From: Ruminococcaceae bacterium UBA1425
GTDB taxonomy: Bacteria; Bacillota; Clostridia; Oscillospirales; Acutalibacteraceae
DNA length: 51,693 bases
Assembly (NCBI GenBank): GCA_002329365.1
Contig: DCUB01000047.1
Span: 1-51,693, forward strand
Direction of reading: 5' to 3'
The notes under the pieces are model-generated. The model did no database searches. It worked only from the letters and a program-made list of their open reading frames with translations, and was not told where the DNA came from. Position 1 is the stretch's first letter. Each line of letters starts with the position of its first letter. This document shows positions 16,760-24,950 of this stretch, one piece after another. A program made the translations under genes and the position numbers.

Positions 16760-17305
16760 TTATTCTCCCTCTTTATTTTTTGTGTATTTGTACAGTACCT
16801 CGTCAAGCGGAACCTTTGCCACGGTGTTGAACAGGTTTGTGGCATACATTATTCCGGCAAAGGAAATAAGCAGCACAAGCTGCTCCGTGTTAAAGCGTTC
16901 TTTAAGCTTTTCGTAAAGCTCGTCGGGAATTTTGTGCGGATTGACGCAAACAGCCTGACCGAAATCCATAAGCAGCTTTTCGGTTTCGGAAAGCACCGGG
17001 TTGTCGGGGTCGTCGCCGGAGTCGATAAGAATCTTGCGGAAAAAGGTTGAGCATATAAGGCAGTTGTTGCCGTTTGATATTGCATAGGCGTAAAGAGAAA
17101 GCGCCCGCTCGCCGATAAACGGCACAATCAGGTCCTTCAGCGTGTACCACTCCATATATGCCTTGAAGGCGGGTACGCTGTGCAATAATGTGCGCTTCAT
17201 GTTTGTTATTCTTCCGTGCCTAAAAATCTGGTCGTCGTATTCCTTTTTGACAGCCTCGTCGGCGGACTCATATTCCGTCATAGGTATATAGCTCATCGGA
17301 TACAC
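16760..17305 (-). CDS. Carboxymuconolactone decarboxylase/AhpD-like protein
   Basis: A 181-residue helical protein of the CMD/AhpD superfamily. NGNNCLICSTFFRK carries the CxxC redox pair that in AhpD reduces peroxiredoxin. The surrounding helix (ALSLYAYAISNGNNC) fits the family. It is the first gene of a two-gene operon with the SDR. Its promoter faces the yhhN promoter and both carry ACATCGGTTAT. The paired enzymes may handle a reactive carbonyl or peroxide, but this is inference. Confidence 0.78.
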   Translation of the reverse strand: MYPMSYIPMTEYESADEAVKKEYDDQIFRHGRITNMKRTLLHSVPAFKAYMEWYTLKDLIVPFIGERALSLYAYAISNGNNCLICSTFFRKILIDSGDDPDNPVLSETEKLLMDFGQAVCVNPHKIPDELYEKLKERFNTEQLVLLISFAGIMYATNLFNTVAKVPLDEVLYKYTKNKEGE

Positions 17306-17340
17306 TCCTTTTTACGGATATATTACAGTACAATAAAGTA

Positions 17341-17369
17341 ATGATATAACCGATGTGATTTTTTGTCAA
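17341..17369 (-). promoter_or_regulatory. Promoter of AhpD-like/SDR operon with internal motif
   Basis: On the minus strand TTGACA (17369-17364), 17 nt, TATCAT (17346-17341). The spacer holds ACATCGGTTAT (17356-17346), identical to the motif in the divergent promoter. Confidence 0.65.
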
Positions 17370-17392
17370 TAGAAAAGGGGAGTCAGCCGGTA

Positions 17393-17421
17393 TTGACATC
17401 GGTTATGAAACATAATAGAAT
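17393..17421 (+). promoter_or_regulatory. Promoter of yhhN-like gene with internal motif
   Basis: TTGACA (17393-17398), 17 nt, TAGAAT (17416-17421). ACATCGGTTAT at 17396-17406 overlaps the -35 element and spacer, mirroring the opposite promoter. Confidence 0.65.
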
Positions 17422-17457
17422 TATAATTGAAAAGCTTGACACTTTTTGGAGGTTTTT

Positions 17458-18180
17458 ATGTTTTTTTACAAACTCCTGCTCGTTCTTGCCGTTTTGCCCG
17501 AAGCGGTGTTCGTGCCACTGTATATTAAGGCTATGTGGCCCGAAAGAAACAAAAAATCCCTCGTGTTAAAAATGCTTTGCTCAACACTTTTCATATGCAC
17601 AGGTGTTTTGGCAGTTGTTATTTCAGGCGGCTTTTCCGTGTACGCAAGGCTTGTGCTTTCAGGTCTTGTCTGCGGATGGGTGGGCGACTTTTTTCTGCAT
17701 GCCGGCAAAAGGCAGGGTGTTCTGCTCGTCGGCCTGCTTGCCTTTCTGGGCGGACACATTTTTTACATAATCGCTTTTATCCGCGCGGCAGGCGACAGCT
17801 TTCCCGACGCGGGCTTAATAGATAAAACGGAGGCGGCTGTGTTCATTTTGCTTATGGCGGCGGCCTTGCTGTTCACTATGTTAAACAGACGCCGTTTTGC
17901 AAAAGCGCTTGTGCCGGTAATCCTTTACTCCGCCGCGCTTGTGTTCATGTTCGTAAAGGCAGGCTCTCTGGGTGTCAGGACGGCGCTTTCCGGCGTGCCC
18001 GACGGCACGATGTTTTGCCTTTTGCTTTTAACGGGAGTTTCGCTGTTTCTGATATCTGATTTTCTGCTCTCGGTCAAGGTGTTTTTAGGCAAAAACGAAA
18101 CGCGCAAGCTGGCGGCTTTAAATATTGCCACATATTTTGCCGCTCAGAGTCTTCTCGCGTGTACGGTCTTATTTATTTAG
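17458..18180 (+). CDS. YhhN/TMEM86-family membrane protein (lysoplasmalogenase-like)
   Basis: A 240-residue integral membrane protein with about eight hydrophobic segments. GWVGDFFLH and LLISDFLLSVKVF match the two conserved Asp-containing motifs of the YhhN family, to which TMEM86 lysoplasmalogenases belong. Those hydrolyse the vinyl-ether bond of lysoplasmalogens, lipids common in anaerobic Clostridia. The ATG at 17458 follows TTTGGAGG at good spacing; an in-frame TTG at 17446 overlaps that site. It is a single gene, divergent from the AhpD-like/SDR operon, with a matching promoter motif. Confidence 0.82.
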   Translation: MFFYKLLLVLAVLPEAVFVPLYIKAMWPERNKKSLVLKMLCSTLFICTGVLAVVISGGFSVYARLVLSGLVCGWVGDFFLHAGKRQGVLLVGLLAFLGGHIFYIIAFIRAAGDSFPDAGLIDKTEAAVFILLMAAALLFTMLNRRRFAKALVPVILYSAALVFMFVKAGSLGVRTALSGVPDGTMFCLLLLTGVSLFLISDFLLSVKVFLGKNETRKLAALNIATYFAAQSLLACTVLFI

Positions 18181-18202
18181 AGTCAAAATATTTTCTGTTT
18201 TC

Positions 18203-18216
18203 GTTGTAATTACAAC
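18203..18216. promoter_or_regulatory. Perfect 14-bp palindrome, candidate activator site for rubredoxin-hcp
   Basis: GTTGTAATTACAAC is a perfect dyad. A -10-like TAAAAT at 18240-18245 with no good -35 would place the dyad centre near -42, the class II position of CRP/FNR-type activators. HcpR-type regulators of that superfamily are known to control hcp in anaerobes; the match here is unverified. Confidence 0.5.
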
Positions 18217-18270
18217 ATACAAACTCACATCCCGCGTGATAAAATGCAAAAAAACGAGGGGGTATGAATT

Positions 18271-18324
18271 ATGGATGAAATAATAGTGATTAAAATACTC
18301 GTGGGAAGGAGGTTTATAAGATGA
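18271..18324 (+). CDS. Possible 17-codon leader ORF
   Basis: ATG at 18271 preceded by GAGGGGG, reading MDEIIVIKILVGRRFIR and stopping at TGA (18322-18324), which overlaps the rubredoxin ATG. It contains the ribosome binding site of the rubredoxin gene, so translation could be coupled. It could equally be chance. No family is recognised. Confidence 0.25.
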   Translation: MDEIIVIKILVGRRFIR

Positions 18325-18485
18325 TGAAATACCGTTGTATTCCGTGCGCATATATTTATGACCCGGAGGCGGGAGACCCCGACGGCGGAATTGCGCCCGG
18401 CACCGCGTTTGAAGACATCCCCGACGACTGGCAATGCCCGATTTGCTTTGTAGGCAAAGATGAGTTTGAACCTGTTGAAGAATAA
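18321..18485 (+). CDS. Rubredoxin
   Basis: A 54-residue rubredoxin. The two knuckles are CIPC (residues 6-9) and CPIC (39-42), which together bind one iron. YIYDPEAGDPDGGIAPGT and DIPDDWQCP are hallmarks of the family. It is a small cytosolic electron carrier. The ATG at 18321 follows GGAAGGAGG. It lies 14 nt before hcp and is almost certainly co-transcribed with it, so it is the likely electron donor to Hcp or to a linked NO/oxygen-scavenging route. Confidence 0.95.
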   Translation: MMKYRCIPCAYIYDPEAGDPDGGIAPGTAFEDIPDDWQCPICFVGKDEFEPVEE

Positions 18486-18499
18486 GAGGAGGAAAAACA

Positions 18500-20128
18500 A
18501 TGAGCATGTTTTGTTTTCAGTGCCAGGAAACCGCAGGAGGAAAGGGCTGCACCGTCCGCGGCGTGTGCGGAAAAACAGAAGAGCTTGCAAGGCTTCAGGA
18601 CCTATTGATATATACTTTAAAGGGAATTTCTGAAATAGTGGTCAAGGGAAGGGCGGACGTAAAAAGCCTCGTCAAAACAAATTACGAAATGCTGAACAGC
18701 CTTTTCATGACTATAACCAACGCGAATTTCGACAGTGATTCAATCGAAAAACAAATCCGTAAAATGATTGCCGTGCGTGACGGACTGAGAAAGGATACCG
18801 GCATCGAAAAGCTGCACGACGCCGCAACCTTTACAGTTGATTCCGCGGCGTCAATGCTCGAAAAGGCGTCGTCCGCCGGTGTGCTGGCGACGGAAAATGA
18901 GGACGTGCGCTCGCTTCGCGAAATGATTACATACGGCATTAAAGGCATGGCGGCGTATGCGGAGCACGCGAAGAATATCGGCAAAGAGGATGCTGATATT
19001 TACGCCTTTATATATGAGGCGCTTGCGGCAACGCTGGACGATTCCCTCACGGCCGACGACCTTGTCGCGCTGACTCTTAAAACAGGAGAACACGGGGTTC
19101 GTGCGATGGCGCTGCTGGACGAGGCGAACACGGAAAGGTTCGGCAATCCCGAAATTACCGAGGTAAGCATCGGCGTTCGTGGCAATCCCGCAATCCTTAT
19201 ATCGGGACACGACCTCACCGACCTTATGCAGCTTCTCGAGCAGACAAAGGGCACGGGCGTCGACGTTTACACACACAGCGAGATGCTGCCCGCCCATTAT
19301 TACCCCGCCTTCAAGAAATATGATAATTTTGCAGGCAACTACGGAAACGCGTGGTGGAAGCAGGTTGACGAGTTCGGACCGTTCCACGGACCTGTTCTGT
19401 TCACAACCAACTGCATTGTTCCCCCGAGAAGCGAGGAAATCAGAAGCAGGATATTTACAACCGGCTCCGCGGGCTATCCGGGCTGCAAACACATCAGGGC
19501 GGATGAAAACGGAAAGAAGGATTTTTCCGAGATAATCGCCCTTGCAAAAGCTCTCCCCGCTCCGGAGGAAATCGAAAGAGGCTCCATTGTGGGAGGCTTT
19601 GCCCACAATCAGGTGCTGGCGCTGGCCGACAAGGTCGTTGAGGCGGTAAAATCCGGTGCAATCAAAAAGTTTTTCGTCATGGCAGGGTGCGACGGCAGGA
19701 TGAAGTCGAGGGCATACTACACCGAGTTTGCCGAAAAGCTACCAAGTGATACTGTTATTCTCACAGCGGGCTGCGCGAAATACCGCTACAACAAGCTGAA
19801 TCTCGGCGATATAGGCGGTATTCCGAGAGTTCTTGATGCCGGGCAGTGCAACGATTCGTACTCGCTGGCTGTTATAGCGTTGAAGCTGAAAGAGGTATTC
19901 GGACTTGACGATATAAACAAGCTGCCGATAGCGTTCAATATAGCGTGGTACGAGCAAAAGGCTGTAATAGTTCTTCTTTCGCTTTTGTATCTCGGCATTA
20001 AAAACATTCATCTCGGTCCCACGCTTCCGGGCTTCCTTTCCCCGAATGTCGCGAAGGTTCTTGTTGAAAAATTCGGCATTGCCGGAATAGGCACAGTGGA
20101 CGACGACATTAAACTGTTTATGGAATAA
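18500..20128 (+). CDS. hcp: Hybrid cluster protein (hydroxylamine reductase)
   Basis: A 542-residue Hcp. The N-terminal cysteines CFQCQETAGGKGCTVRGVCGK bind the cubane cluster. Later cysteines (TNCIVPP, AGYPGCKH, TAGCAKYRYN, GQCNDS) and H/E residues hold the hybrid Fe-S-O cluster. The enzyme reduces hydroxylamine in vitro and acts as a high-affinity NO reductase under nitrosative stress. The Cys spacing CxxC-x8-C-x5-C is that of strict anaerobes. The ATG follows AGAGGAGG. It forms an operon with rubredoxin, and a palindromic operator candidate lies upstream. Confidence 0.96.
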   Translation: MSMFCFQCQETAGGKGCTVRGVCGKTEELARLQDLLIYTLKGISEIVVKGRADVKSLVKTNYEMLNSLFMTITNANFDSDSIEKQIRKMIAVRDGLRKDTGIEKLHDAATFTVDSAASMLEKASSAGVLATENEDVRSLREMITYGIKGMAAYAEHAKNIGKEDADIYAFIYEALAATLDDSLTADDLVALTLKTGEHGVRAMALLDEANTERFGNPEITEVSIGVRGNPAILISGHDLTDLMQLLEQTKGTGVDVYTHSEMLPAHYYPAFKKYDNFAGNYGNAWWKQVDEFGPFHGPVLFTTNCIVPPRSEEIRSRIFTTGSAGYPGCKHIRADENGKKDFSEIIALAKALPAPEEIERGSIVGGFAHNQVLALADKVVEAVKSGAIKKFFVMAGCDGRMKSRAYYTEFAEKLPSDTVILTAGCAKYRYNKLNLGDIGGIPRVLDAGQCNDSYSLAVIALKLKEVFGLDDINKLPIAFNIAWYEQKAVIVLLSLLYLGIKNIHLGPTLPGFLSPNVAKVLVEKFGIAGIGTVDDDIKLFME

Positions 20129-20221
20129 AAAATGCCCGCCGGCAAAACTCCGGTGGCAAGAAGAAATGTAAAAGTATATGCTTTGATTATTTCTGAAGTT
20201 TCATCTTACTTCTTACATCTG

Positions 20222-20256
20222 AAAGGGCCGCCCGGATAACCTCCGCGCGGCCCTTT
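20222..20256. terminator. Bidirectional terminator between hcp and lysA
   Basis: AAAGGGCCGC (20222-20231) pairs with GCGGCCCTTT (20247-20256), with A and T runs suited to termination from both sides. The rest of 20129-20261 shows nothing else. Confidence 0.8.
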
Positions 20257-20261
20257 AGCGA

Positions 20262-21560
20262 TTATATATCGTTTTTAATGATATCGTCGTAGCTGTCGCC
20301 CCTGACAACTAATTTTGCCTTGCCGCCGCTTACCATCACGACGGGGGGGCGTTTGTTTCTGTTGTATCCCGAAGCCATCGAAAAGTTGTACGCGCCCGTT
20401 GACAAAACGGCCAGAATGTCGTCCGGCTTTACATGCTGGAGCTTTACGCCCTCGCCTAAAAGGTCGCCGCTTTCGCAGCATTTGCCGGCAACAGTTACGG
20501 TATCGCCGCGCGGCTCGCTTGCCCTGTTCGCGCACACAAATTCATACTTTGACTGGTAAAGTATGTAGCGCGGATTGTCGAACATTCCCCCGTCAACCGA
20601 GACGTATGTGCGAATGCCGGGGATTTTTTTTACGGCGCCCACCGTGTAAAGCGTTATGCCTGCCGCGCCGACTATCGACCTGCCCGGCTCGATGAGGATA
20701 AACGGCGTTTTAAGACCGAGCCTTATGCAGCTTTCGTCAATTGTTTTTGACACCCTGTCCATATACTCCGAAAAGGCGGGGGGCATGTCGTTTTCATTGT
20801 ACTTGATGCCGAAGCCGCCGCCTAAGTTAAGCTCAGAAAGCTCGGCACCCGTTTCTCTCTTTATATCCGCCATGAACCCGAGCATTATTTCGGCGGCGTG
20901 CGTAAACGGGTCGGTGTCGAAAATCTGCGAGCCGATATGGCAGTGAACACCCACAAGCTCAAGGCTCCCGTTTTTTTGAACCTCTCTTACGGCTTCCATG
21001 GCTTCGCCTGTTTCGAGAGCAAAGCCGAACTTTGAATCTATCTGGCCTGTTTTTATAAATTCGTGCGTGTGCGCCTCGACGCCGGGCTTAATCCGCAGCA
21101 TGACAGCCGCCTTTTTATTGCTCGACGCGGCGACTTCCTCGAGCATTTCAAGCTCCGAATAGTTGTCGACTACTATTCTGCCGACGCCGTTTTCGACAGC
21201 CATAATTAGCTCGTCTTTACTCTTGTTGTTGCCGTGGAAGTAGATTCTTTCGGCGGGAAAGCCTACGGAAAGCGCCGTGTAAAGCTCGCCGCCCGATACT
21301 ACGTCGAGCCCCATGCCCTCCTCGGCACAGATGCGGCACATCTGCCTGCAGCACATAGCCTTGCTGGCGTAAAGGGCAAGCCCGTTGCCGCCGCAGCTCT
21401 CCTTAATCGACTGCACGAATTCGCGGCAGTTTTGCCTTATTTTGTCCTCGTCCATAACATAAAGCGGCGTTCCGAATTCGGTGGCAAGCTCCGTCGTGTC
21501 AACGCCGCCAATTGTAAGATGACCGCTGTTGTTGACGCTCAGACAATCGGAAACATACAT
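20262..21560 (-). CDS. lysA: Diaminopimelate decarboxylase
   Basis: A protein of about 432 residues. It converts meso-diaminopimelate to L-lysine and CO2, using PLP. YASKAMCC holds the PLP lysine; HCHIGSQIFD, GGGFGI, EPGRSIVG, GGMFDNPR and CCESGD are family motifs. I start at ATG 21560 (MYVSDCLSVNNSGHL), which aligns with family starts. A GTG at 21569 is only 3 nt from AAAGAGA. It follows engB with a gap of about 33 nt, so it may be read with lon-engB. No lysine riboswitch is seen in that gap. Confidence 0.94.
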   Translation of the reverse strand: MYVSDCLSVNNSGHLTIGGVDTTELATEFGTPLYVMDEDKIRQNCREFVQSIKESCGGNGLALYASKAMCCRQMCRICAEEGMGLDVVSGGELYTALSVGFPAERIYFHGNNKSKDELIMAVENGVGRIVVDNYSELEMLEEVAASSNKKAAVMLRIKPGVEAHTHEFIKTGQIDSKFGFALETGEAMEAVREVQKNGSLELVGVHCHIGSQIFDTDPFTHAAEIMLGFMADIKRETGAELSELNLGGGFGIKYNENDMPPAFSEYMDRVSKTIDESCIRLGLKTPFILIEPGRSIVGAAGITLYTVGAVKKIPGIRTYVSVDGGMFDNPRYILYQSKYEFVCANRASEPRGDTVTVAGKCCESGDLLGEGVKLQHVKPDDILAVLSTGAYNFSMASGYNRNKRPPVVMVSGGKAKLVVRGDSYDDIIKNDI

Positions 21561-21593
21561 GGTACACACACATCTCTTTCACACTAAAACTTT

Positions 21594-22175
21594 TTAAATC
21601 ATTGCTTTTTCTATTTCGGAACGGAGCTCGTCCGTTCCCTCTCCGCTCAAAGCGGAAAACGGAATAACGGCGGCGGCGCCGTATTTTGAAAGCTCGCTTT
21701 TTGCCGCTTCCGCTCGCTCGCGGTATTCCGTTTTATTCAGCTTGTCGCTTTTTGTAAGCACGACGATATACTTAAAGCCGTTATGGTCAAGGTACCTCAT
21801 CATGTCGAGGTCGTCGACGGTCGGCGGCCTTCGCATATCGGTGAGCTGAATTACAAGGCGGATATCTCTGCCCGAAGCGAAGTAGTGCTCCATGAGCTCC
21901 GACCAGCGTTTTTTTTCTTCGCGCGATACCTTGGCGTAGCCGTAGCCGGGAAGGTCGACAAAGCGGACGCCGTCGCCTTTATAAAAGTTTATCGTTACCG
22001 TTTTGCCCGGCACAGAGCTGACGCGCGCGAGGTTTTTCCTGTTTAACAGCTTGTTGATAAGCGAGGATTTCCCGACGTTTGACCGCCCGGCAAACGCGAT
22101 TTCGGGCATGTCCGACTTTTTTAACTGAGCCGAAACGCCGAAGGAGGTTTCAAATTCAAAATTATCAAATCTCAT
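21594..22175 (-). CDS. engB: Ribosome biogenesis GTPase EngB/YsxC
   Basis: A 193-residue GTPase. GRSNVGKSS (G1), DLPGYGYAKVS (G3) and TKSDKLNK (G4) are typical EngB signatures. It is needed for large-subunit assembly. Start at ATG 22175 (MRFDNFEFETSF), 5 nt after the lon stop; an in-frame extension into lon would add 33 basic residues of no family match. There is no clear Shine-Dalgarno, so it is probably coupled to lon translation. Confidence 0.94.
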   Translation of the reverse strand: MRFDNFEFETSFGVSAQLKKSDMPEIAFAGRSNVGKSSLINKLLNRKNLARVSSVPGKTVTINFYKGDGVRFVDLPGYGYAKVSREEKKRWSELMEHYFASGRDIRLVIQLTDMRRPPTVDDLDMMRYLDHNGFKYIVVLTKSDKLNKTEYRERAEAAKSELSKYGAAAVIPFSALSGEGTDELRSEIEKAMI

Positions 22176-22180
22176 ATCAA

Positions 22181-24586
22181 TCAGCAGCTTATCTGCGGCC
22201 TTGCGGCGCTTATCGGGCGAGGCTGCGTTATATGCTCGTTTACGGATTTTCCGGGTATGAATTCGAGCGCGCACTCCAAGACCTCGTCAATCCGTTTTAC
22301 GGTGACAAACTCTATGCAGTCGCGGACGACTTTGTCTACATCCTTTAGGTCGCTTTCGTTTTCGGACGGGATTACAACGGTTCTGATACCCGCCCTGTAT
22401 GCCGCCATTGTTTTTTCGCGCAGCCCGCCTATCGGCAGAACACGCCCCGTAAGCGTTATTTCGCCCGTCATGGCAACTGAGCATCTGACGGGAATCTTAG
22501 AAAGCGCCGACACGAGCGATGTGGCAATAGTCACGCCTGCCGAAGGCCCGTCCTTCGGAACGGCTCCCTCGGGAACATGTATGTGAATGTCCTTGTCCTT
22601 GTAGAACATTGCGTCTATGCCGAGCTCGCCCGCCTTTGAGCGCACATAGCTCACCGCGGCTTTCGCGGACTCCTTCATAACGTCGCCGAGCGAGCCCGTA
22701 AGCTCCGTTTTGCCTGTTCCGTCGAGGACAACCGTTTCGACCTTAAGCATTTCGCCGCCCACCGATGTCCACGCAAGCCCGTTTACAACGCCTATCTCGT
22801 TTTCGCGCGACAAAATGTCGTCCTTGTATTTTACGGGACCCAAAAACTCCTCGAGCAAATCTGAAGATAACGTAACCTTGTCTTCGCCGTTGACGAGCAT
22901 TACGGCGGCCTTGCGGCAGACGGCGGAAATCTCGCGCTCAAGCTTACGCACGCCCGACTCCCTGGTGTAGCCGTCAATTATAGACCTTAAAGCGTCGTCT
23001 TTAATCTTCAGCTGCGATGCTTTTATTCCGTGCCTTTTAAGCTGCTTCGGAATAAGGTGCCTTTTTGCAATGTGGAATTTTTCCTCGTGCGTATAGCTTC
23101 CGAGCTCTATTATTTCCATTCTGTCGAGCAGAGGCCCGGGTATTGAGTTTTTATCGTTTGCGGTTGTGATGAACAGAACGCGGCTTAGGTCGAACGGCAG
23201 CTCTATGTAATGGTCGCGGAACGAGAAATTCTGCTCCGCGTCAAGCACCTCAAGGAGAGCCGACGACGGGTCGCCCTTGTAGTCGCTGCCGAGCTTGTCG
23301 ACCTCGTCGAGCAGCATAAGCGGGTTTGAAGTGCCCGCGTTTTGCATTGCCGTTATTATCCGCCCCGGCATGGAGCCTATGTATGTCTTTCTGTGTCCGC
23401 GTATTTCAGCTTCGTCGTGTATGCCGCCGAGCGAGATTCTAACATATTTTCTGCCGATTGCGCGCGCTATCGAACGCGCTATGGAGGTTTTGCCCACTCC
23501 GGGCGGGCCGACAAGGCAGATAATCTGCCCCTTTATGTCGGGGGACAGCTTTCGAACAGCAATCTGCTCCACTATTCTGTCCTTTACCTTTTCCATGCCG
23601 TAGTGGTCGCGGTCAAGCACCTTTCTTGCCGCTGTCGGGTCCAGCCTGTCTTTTGTAAGCTTGTTCCACGGGAGCGACAGGCATGTTTCTATGTATGTAC
23701 GCGCCACCGCGCTTTCGGGCGACTGCGGCGAAAGCCTCGCCAATCTGTCGCACTCGCGCAGAAGCTTTTCCTCGGATTCTTTGTTTAGACCGAGCTTTAA
23801 AACCTGCTCCTTAAAGCGAAGCGTTTCATCCTCGGGGGATACGCCGTCGTTCAGCTCCGTCGTTATAGCCTTTAGCTGCTCGCGCAGGTAGTAGTCGCGC
23901 TGGCTCTGCTCAATCTGCTCCTGAACACGCTCGTTTATGTCGTCCTCAAGCTCGAGAATCCTGCACTCGTTGGCGAGCATGACGCAAAGCTTTTCAATAC
24001 GCCTGAACGGATTCAACTCCTCAAGCAGCCGCTGCTTATCCTCATAGCGAAGAAGGATGTTGCCGGCGATAAAGTCGCTAAGGGAACCGGCTTCATTCCT
24101 TGCCGCGATGCCGAGCATGACGTCGGACGGGATATTCGGCACTATGCGGGCGTAATCGTCAAAGATTTCCTTTGCCTCCCTGACGAGCGCCTCCTCGCTG
24201 AACCTGTTTTTCGGCTTAACCGACAGATCGCGGCGCACCCTTACATTAGCCTGCAAAAACGGCTTTTTCTGAAGCGTTTCCACAAGCTGACCTCTGCTTT
24301 CGCCCTCTATAACGACGCGTATTCCGTCCTCACCGGGCAGACGGAGAATCTGCCTGACCTTTGACACGACGCCGAATTCAAAAAGCTCCTCAACTGACGG
24401 GTCGTCGATCATAATATCCTTTTGCGCGGTGAGGAATATTTCAAGGTTTCCGCTCATGGCAGCCTTGAAGGCCGCTATCGACTTTGACCTTCCGACGTCG
24501 AAATGCATCTGCACCCCGGGGAATATGACCAAGCCCCTGAGCGCGACGACTGGCATGACGGAGATTTGTGTTTCTTGATTGTTCAT
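22181..24586 (-). CDS. lon: ATP-dependent protease Lon
   Basis: An 801-residue LonA. The substrate-recognition N-domain begins MPVVALRGLVIFPG. The AAA+ part has GPPGVGKTS (Walker A) and LLDEVDKLG (Walker B). The protease part has the catalytic serine in PKDGPSAGVT, with the dyad lysine in the following segment. It degrades misfolded and regulatory proteins in the cytosol. The ATG at 24586 has no GGAGG; a small palindrome (GGACG/CGTCC) sits 8-23 nt before it. It heads the lon-engB-lysA run and follows clpX at a distance of 364 nt. Confidence 0.97.
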   Translation of the reverse strand: MNNQETQISVMPVVALRGLVIFPGVQMHFDVGRSKSIAAFKAAMSGNLEIFLTAQKDIMIDDPSVEELFEFGVVSKVRQILRLPGEDGIRVVIEGESRGQLVETLQKKPFLQANVRVRRDLSVKPKNRFSEEALVREAKEIFDDYARIVPNIPSDVMLGIAARNEAGSLSDFIAGNILLRYEDKQRLLEELNPFRRIEKLCVMLANECRILELEDDINERVQEQIEQSQRDYYLREQLKAITTELNDGVSPEDETLRFKEQVLKLGLNKESEEKLLRECDRLARLSPQSPESAVARTYIETCLSLPWNKLTKDRLDPTAARKVLDRDHYGMEKVKDRIVEQIAVRKLSPDIKGQIICLVGPPGVGKTSIARSIARAIGRKYVRISLGGIHDEAEIRGHRKTYIGSMPGRIITAMQNAGTSNPLMLLDEVDKLGSDYKGDPSSALLEVLDAEQNFSFRDHYIELPFDLSRVLFITTANDKNSIPGPLLDRMEIIELGSYTHEEKFHIAKRHLIPKQLKRHGIKASQLKIKDDALRSIIDGYTRESGVRKLEREISAVCRKAAVMLVNGEDKVTLSSDLLEEFLGPVKYKDDILSRENEIGVVNGLAWTSVGGEMLKVETVVLDGTGKTELTGSLGDVMKESAKAAVSYVRSKAGELGIDAMFYKDKDIHIHVPEGAVPKDGPSAGVTIATSLVSALSKIPVRCSVAMTGEITLTGRVLPIGGLREKTMAAYRAGIRTVVIPSENESDLKDVDKVVRDCIEFVTVKRIDEVLECALEFIPGKSVNEHITQPRPISAARPQISC

Positions 24587-24950
24587 ATTAAGCCGGACGT
24601 ATGCGTCCGTGACCCCTTTGCTGGAAAATGTCTTGTGTGCGTTATCTTAGGAGTGAACCACACAAGCCTGTGACGTATTTTGCTCGGTACGCATAAATGC
24701 GTTCCCTACAAATATATTTGTCGTTCGGGAAGCAGGGAACGGATTCATCCGTTCCGAAGAAACAAACCTTACTATCAATCTGCGGAACGGCCAAGTCCGT
24801 TCCCTGCTAATCGTTTATGCCCTGCCTCGGGCGCACACGCAGGTGCGCCCATACGATTTCAATATAACCTTAAAAAAACCGGGTATACGCCCTTTATCAA
24901 AAGACGGCGTGAGCCGTCGGTGATACGAGCGCCTCAAACCGTCCGTTTTA
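24587..24950. other. lon-clpX gap: hairpins and repeats, no gene
   Basis: The 364-nt gap holds the palindrome before lon (24594-24609), an inverted repeat CTTGTGTG (24632-24639)/CACACAAG (24659-24666), three R palindromes, a GGGCGCAC...GTGCGCCC palindrome near 24829-24850 and a small GACGGC/GCCGTC hairpin near 24902-24918. No reading frame or RNA gene was recognised. Confidence 0.6.
24686..24803. repeat. Three R palindromes in the lon-clpX gap
   Basis: 24686-24705 (GGTACGCATAAATGCGTTCC, reversed), 24736-24755 (GGAACGGATTCATCCGTTCC, forward) and 24784-24803 (GGAACGGCCAAGTCCGTTCC, reversed). The last two form a forward-reverse pair bounded by CAGGGAACG and CGTTCCCTG. Confidence 0.88.

Noticed and set aside
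20262..21593. Lysine riboswitch before lysA
   Set aside because: Only ~33 nt separate engB and lysA, too short for one.
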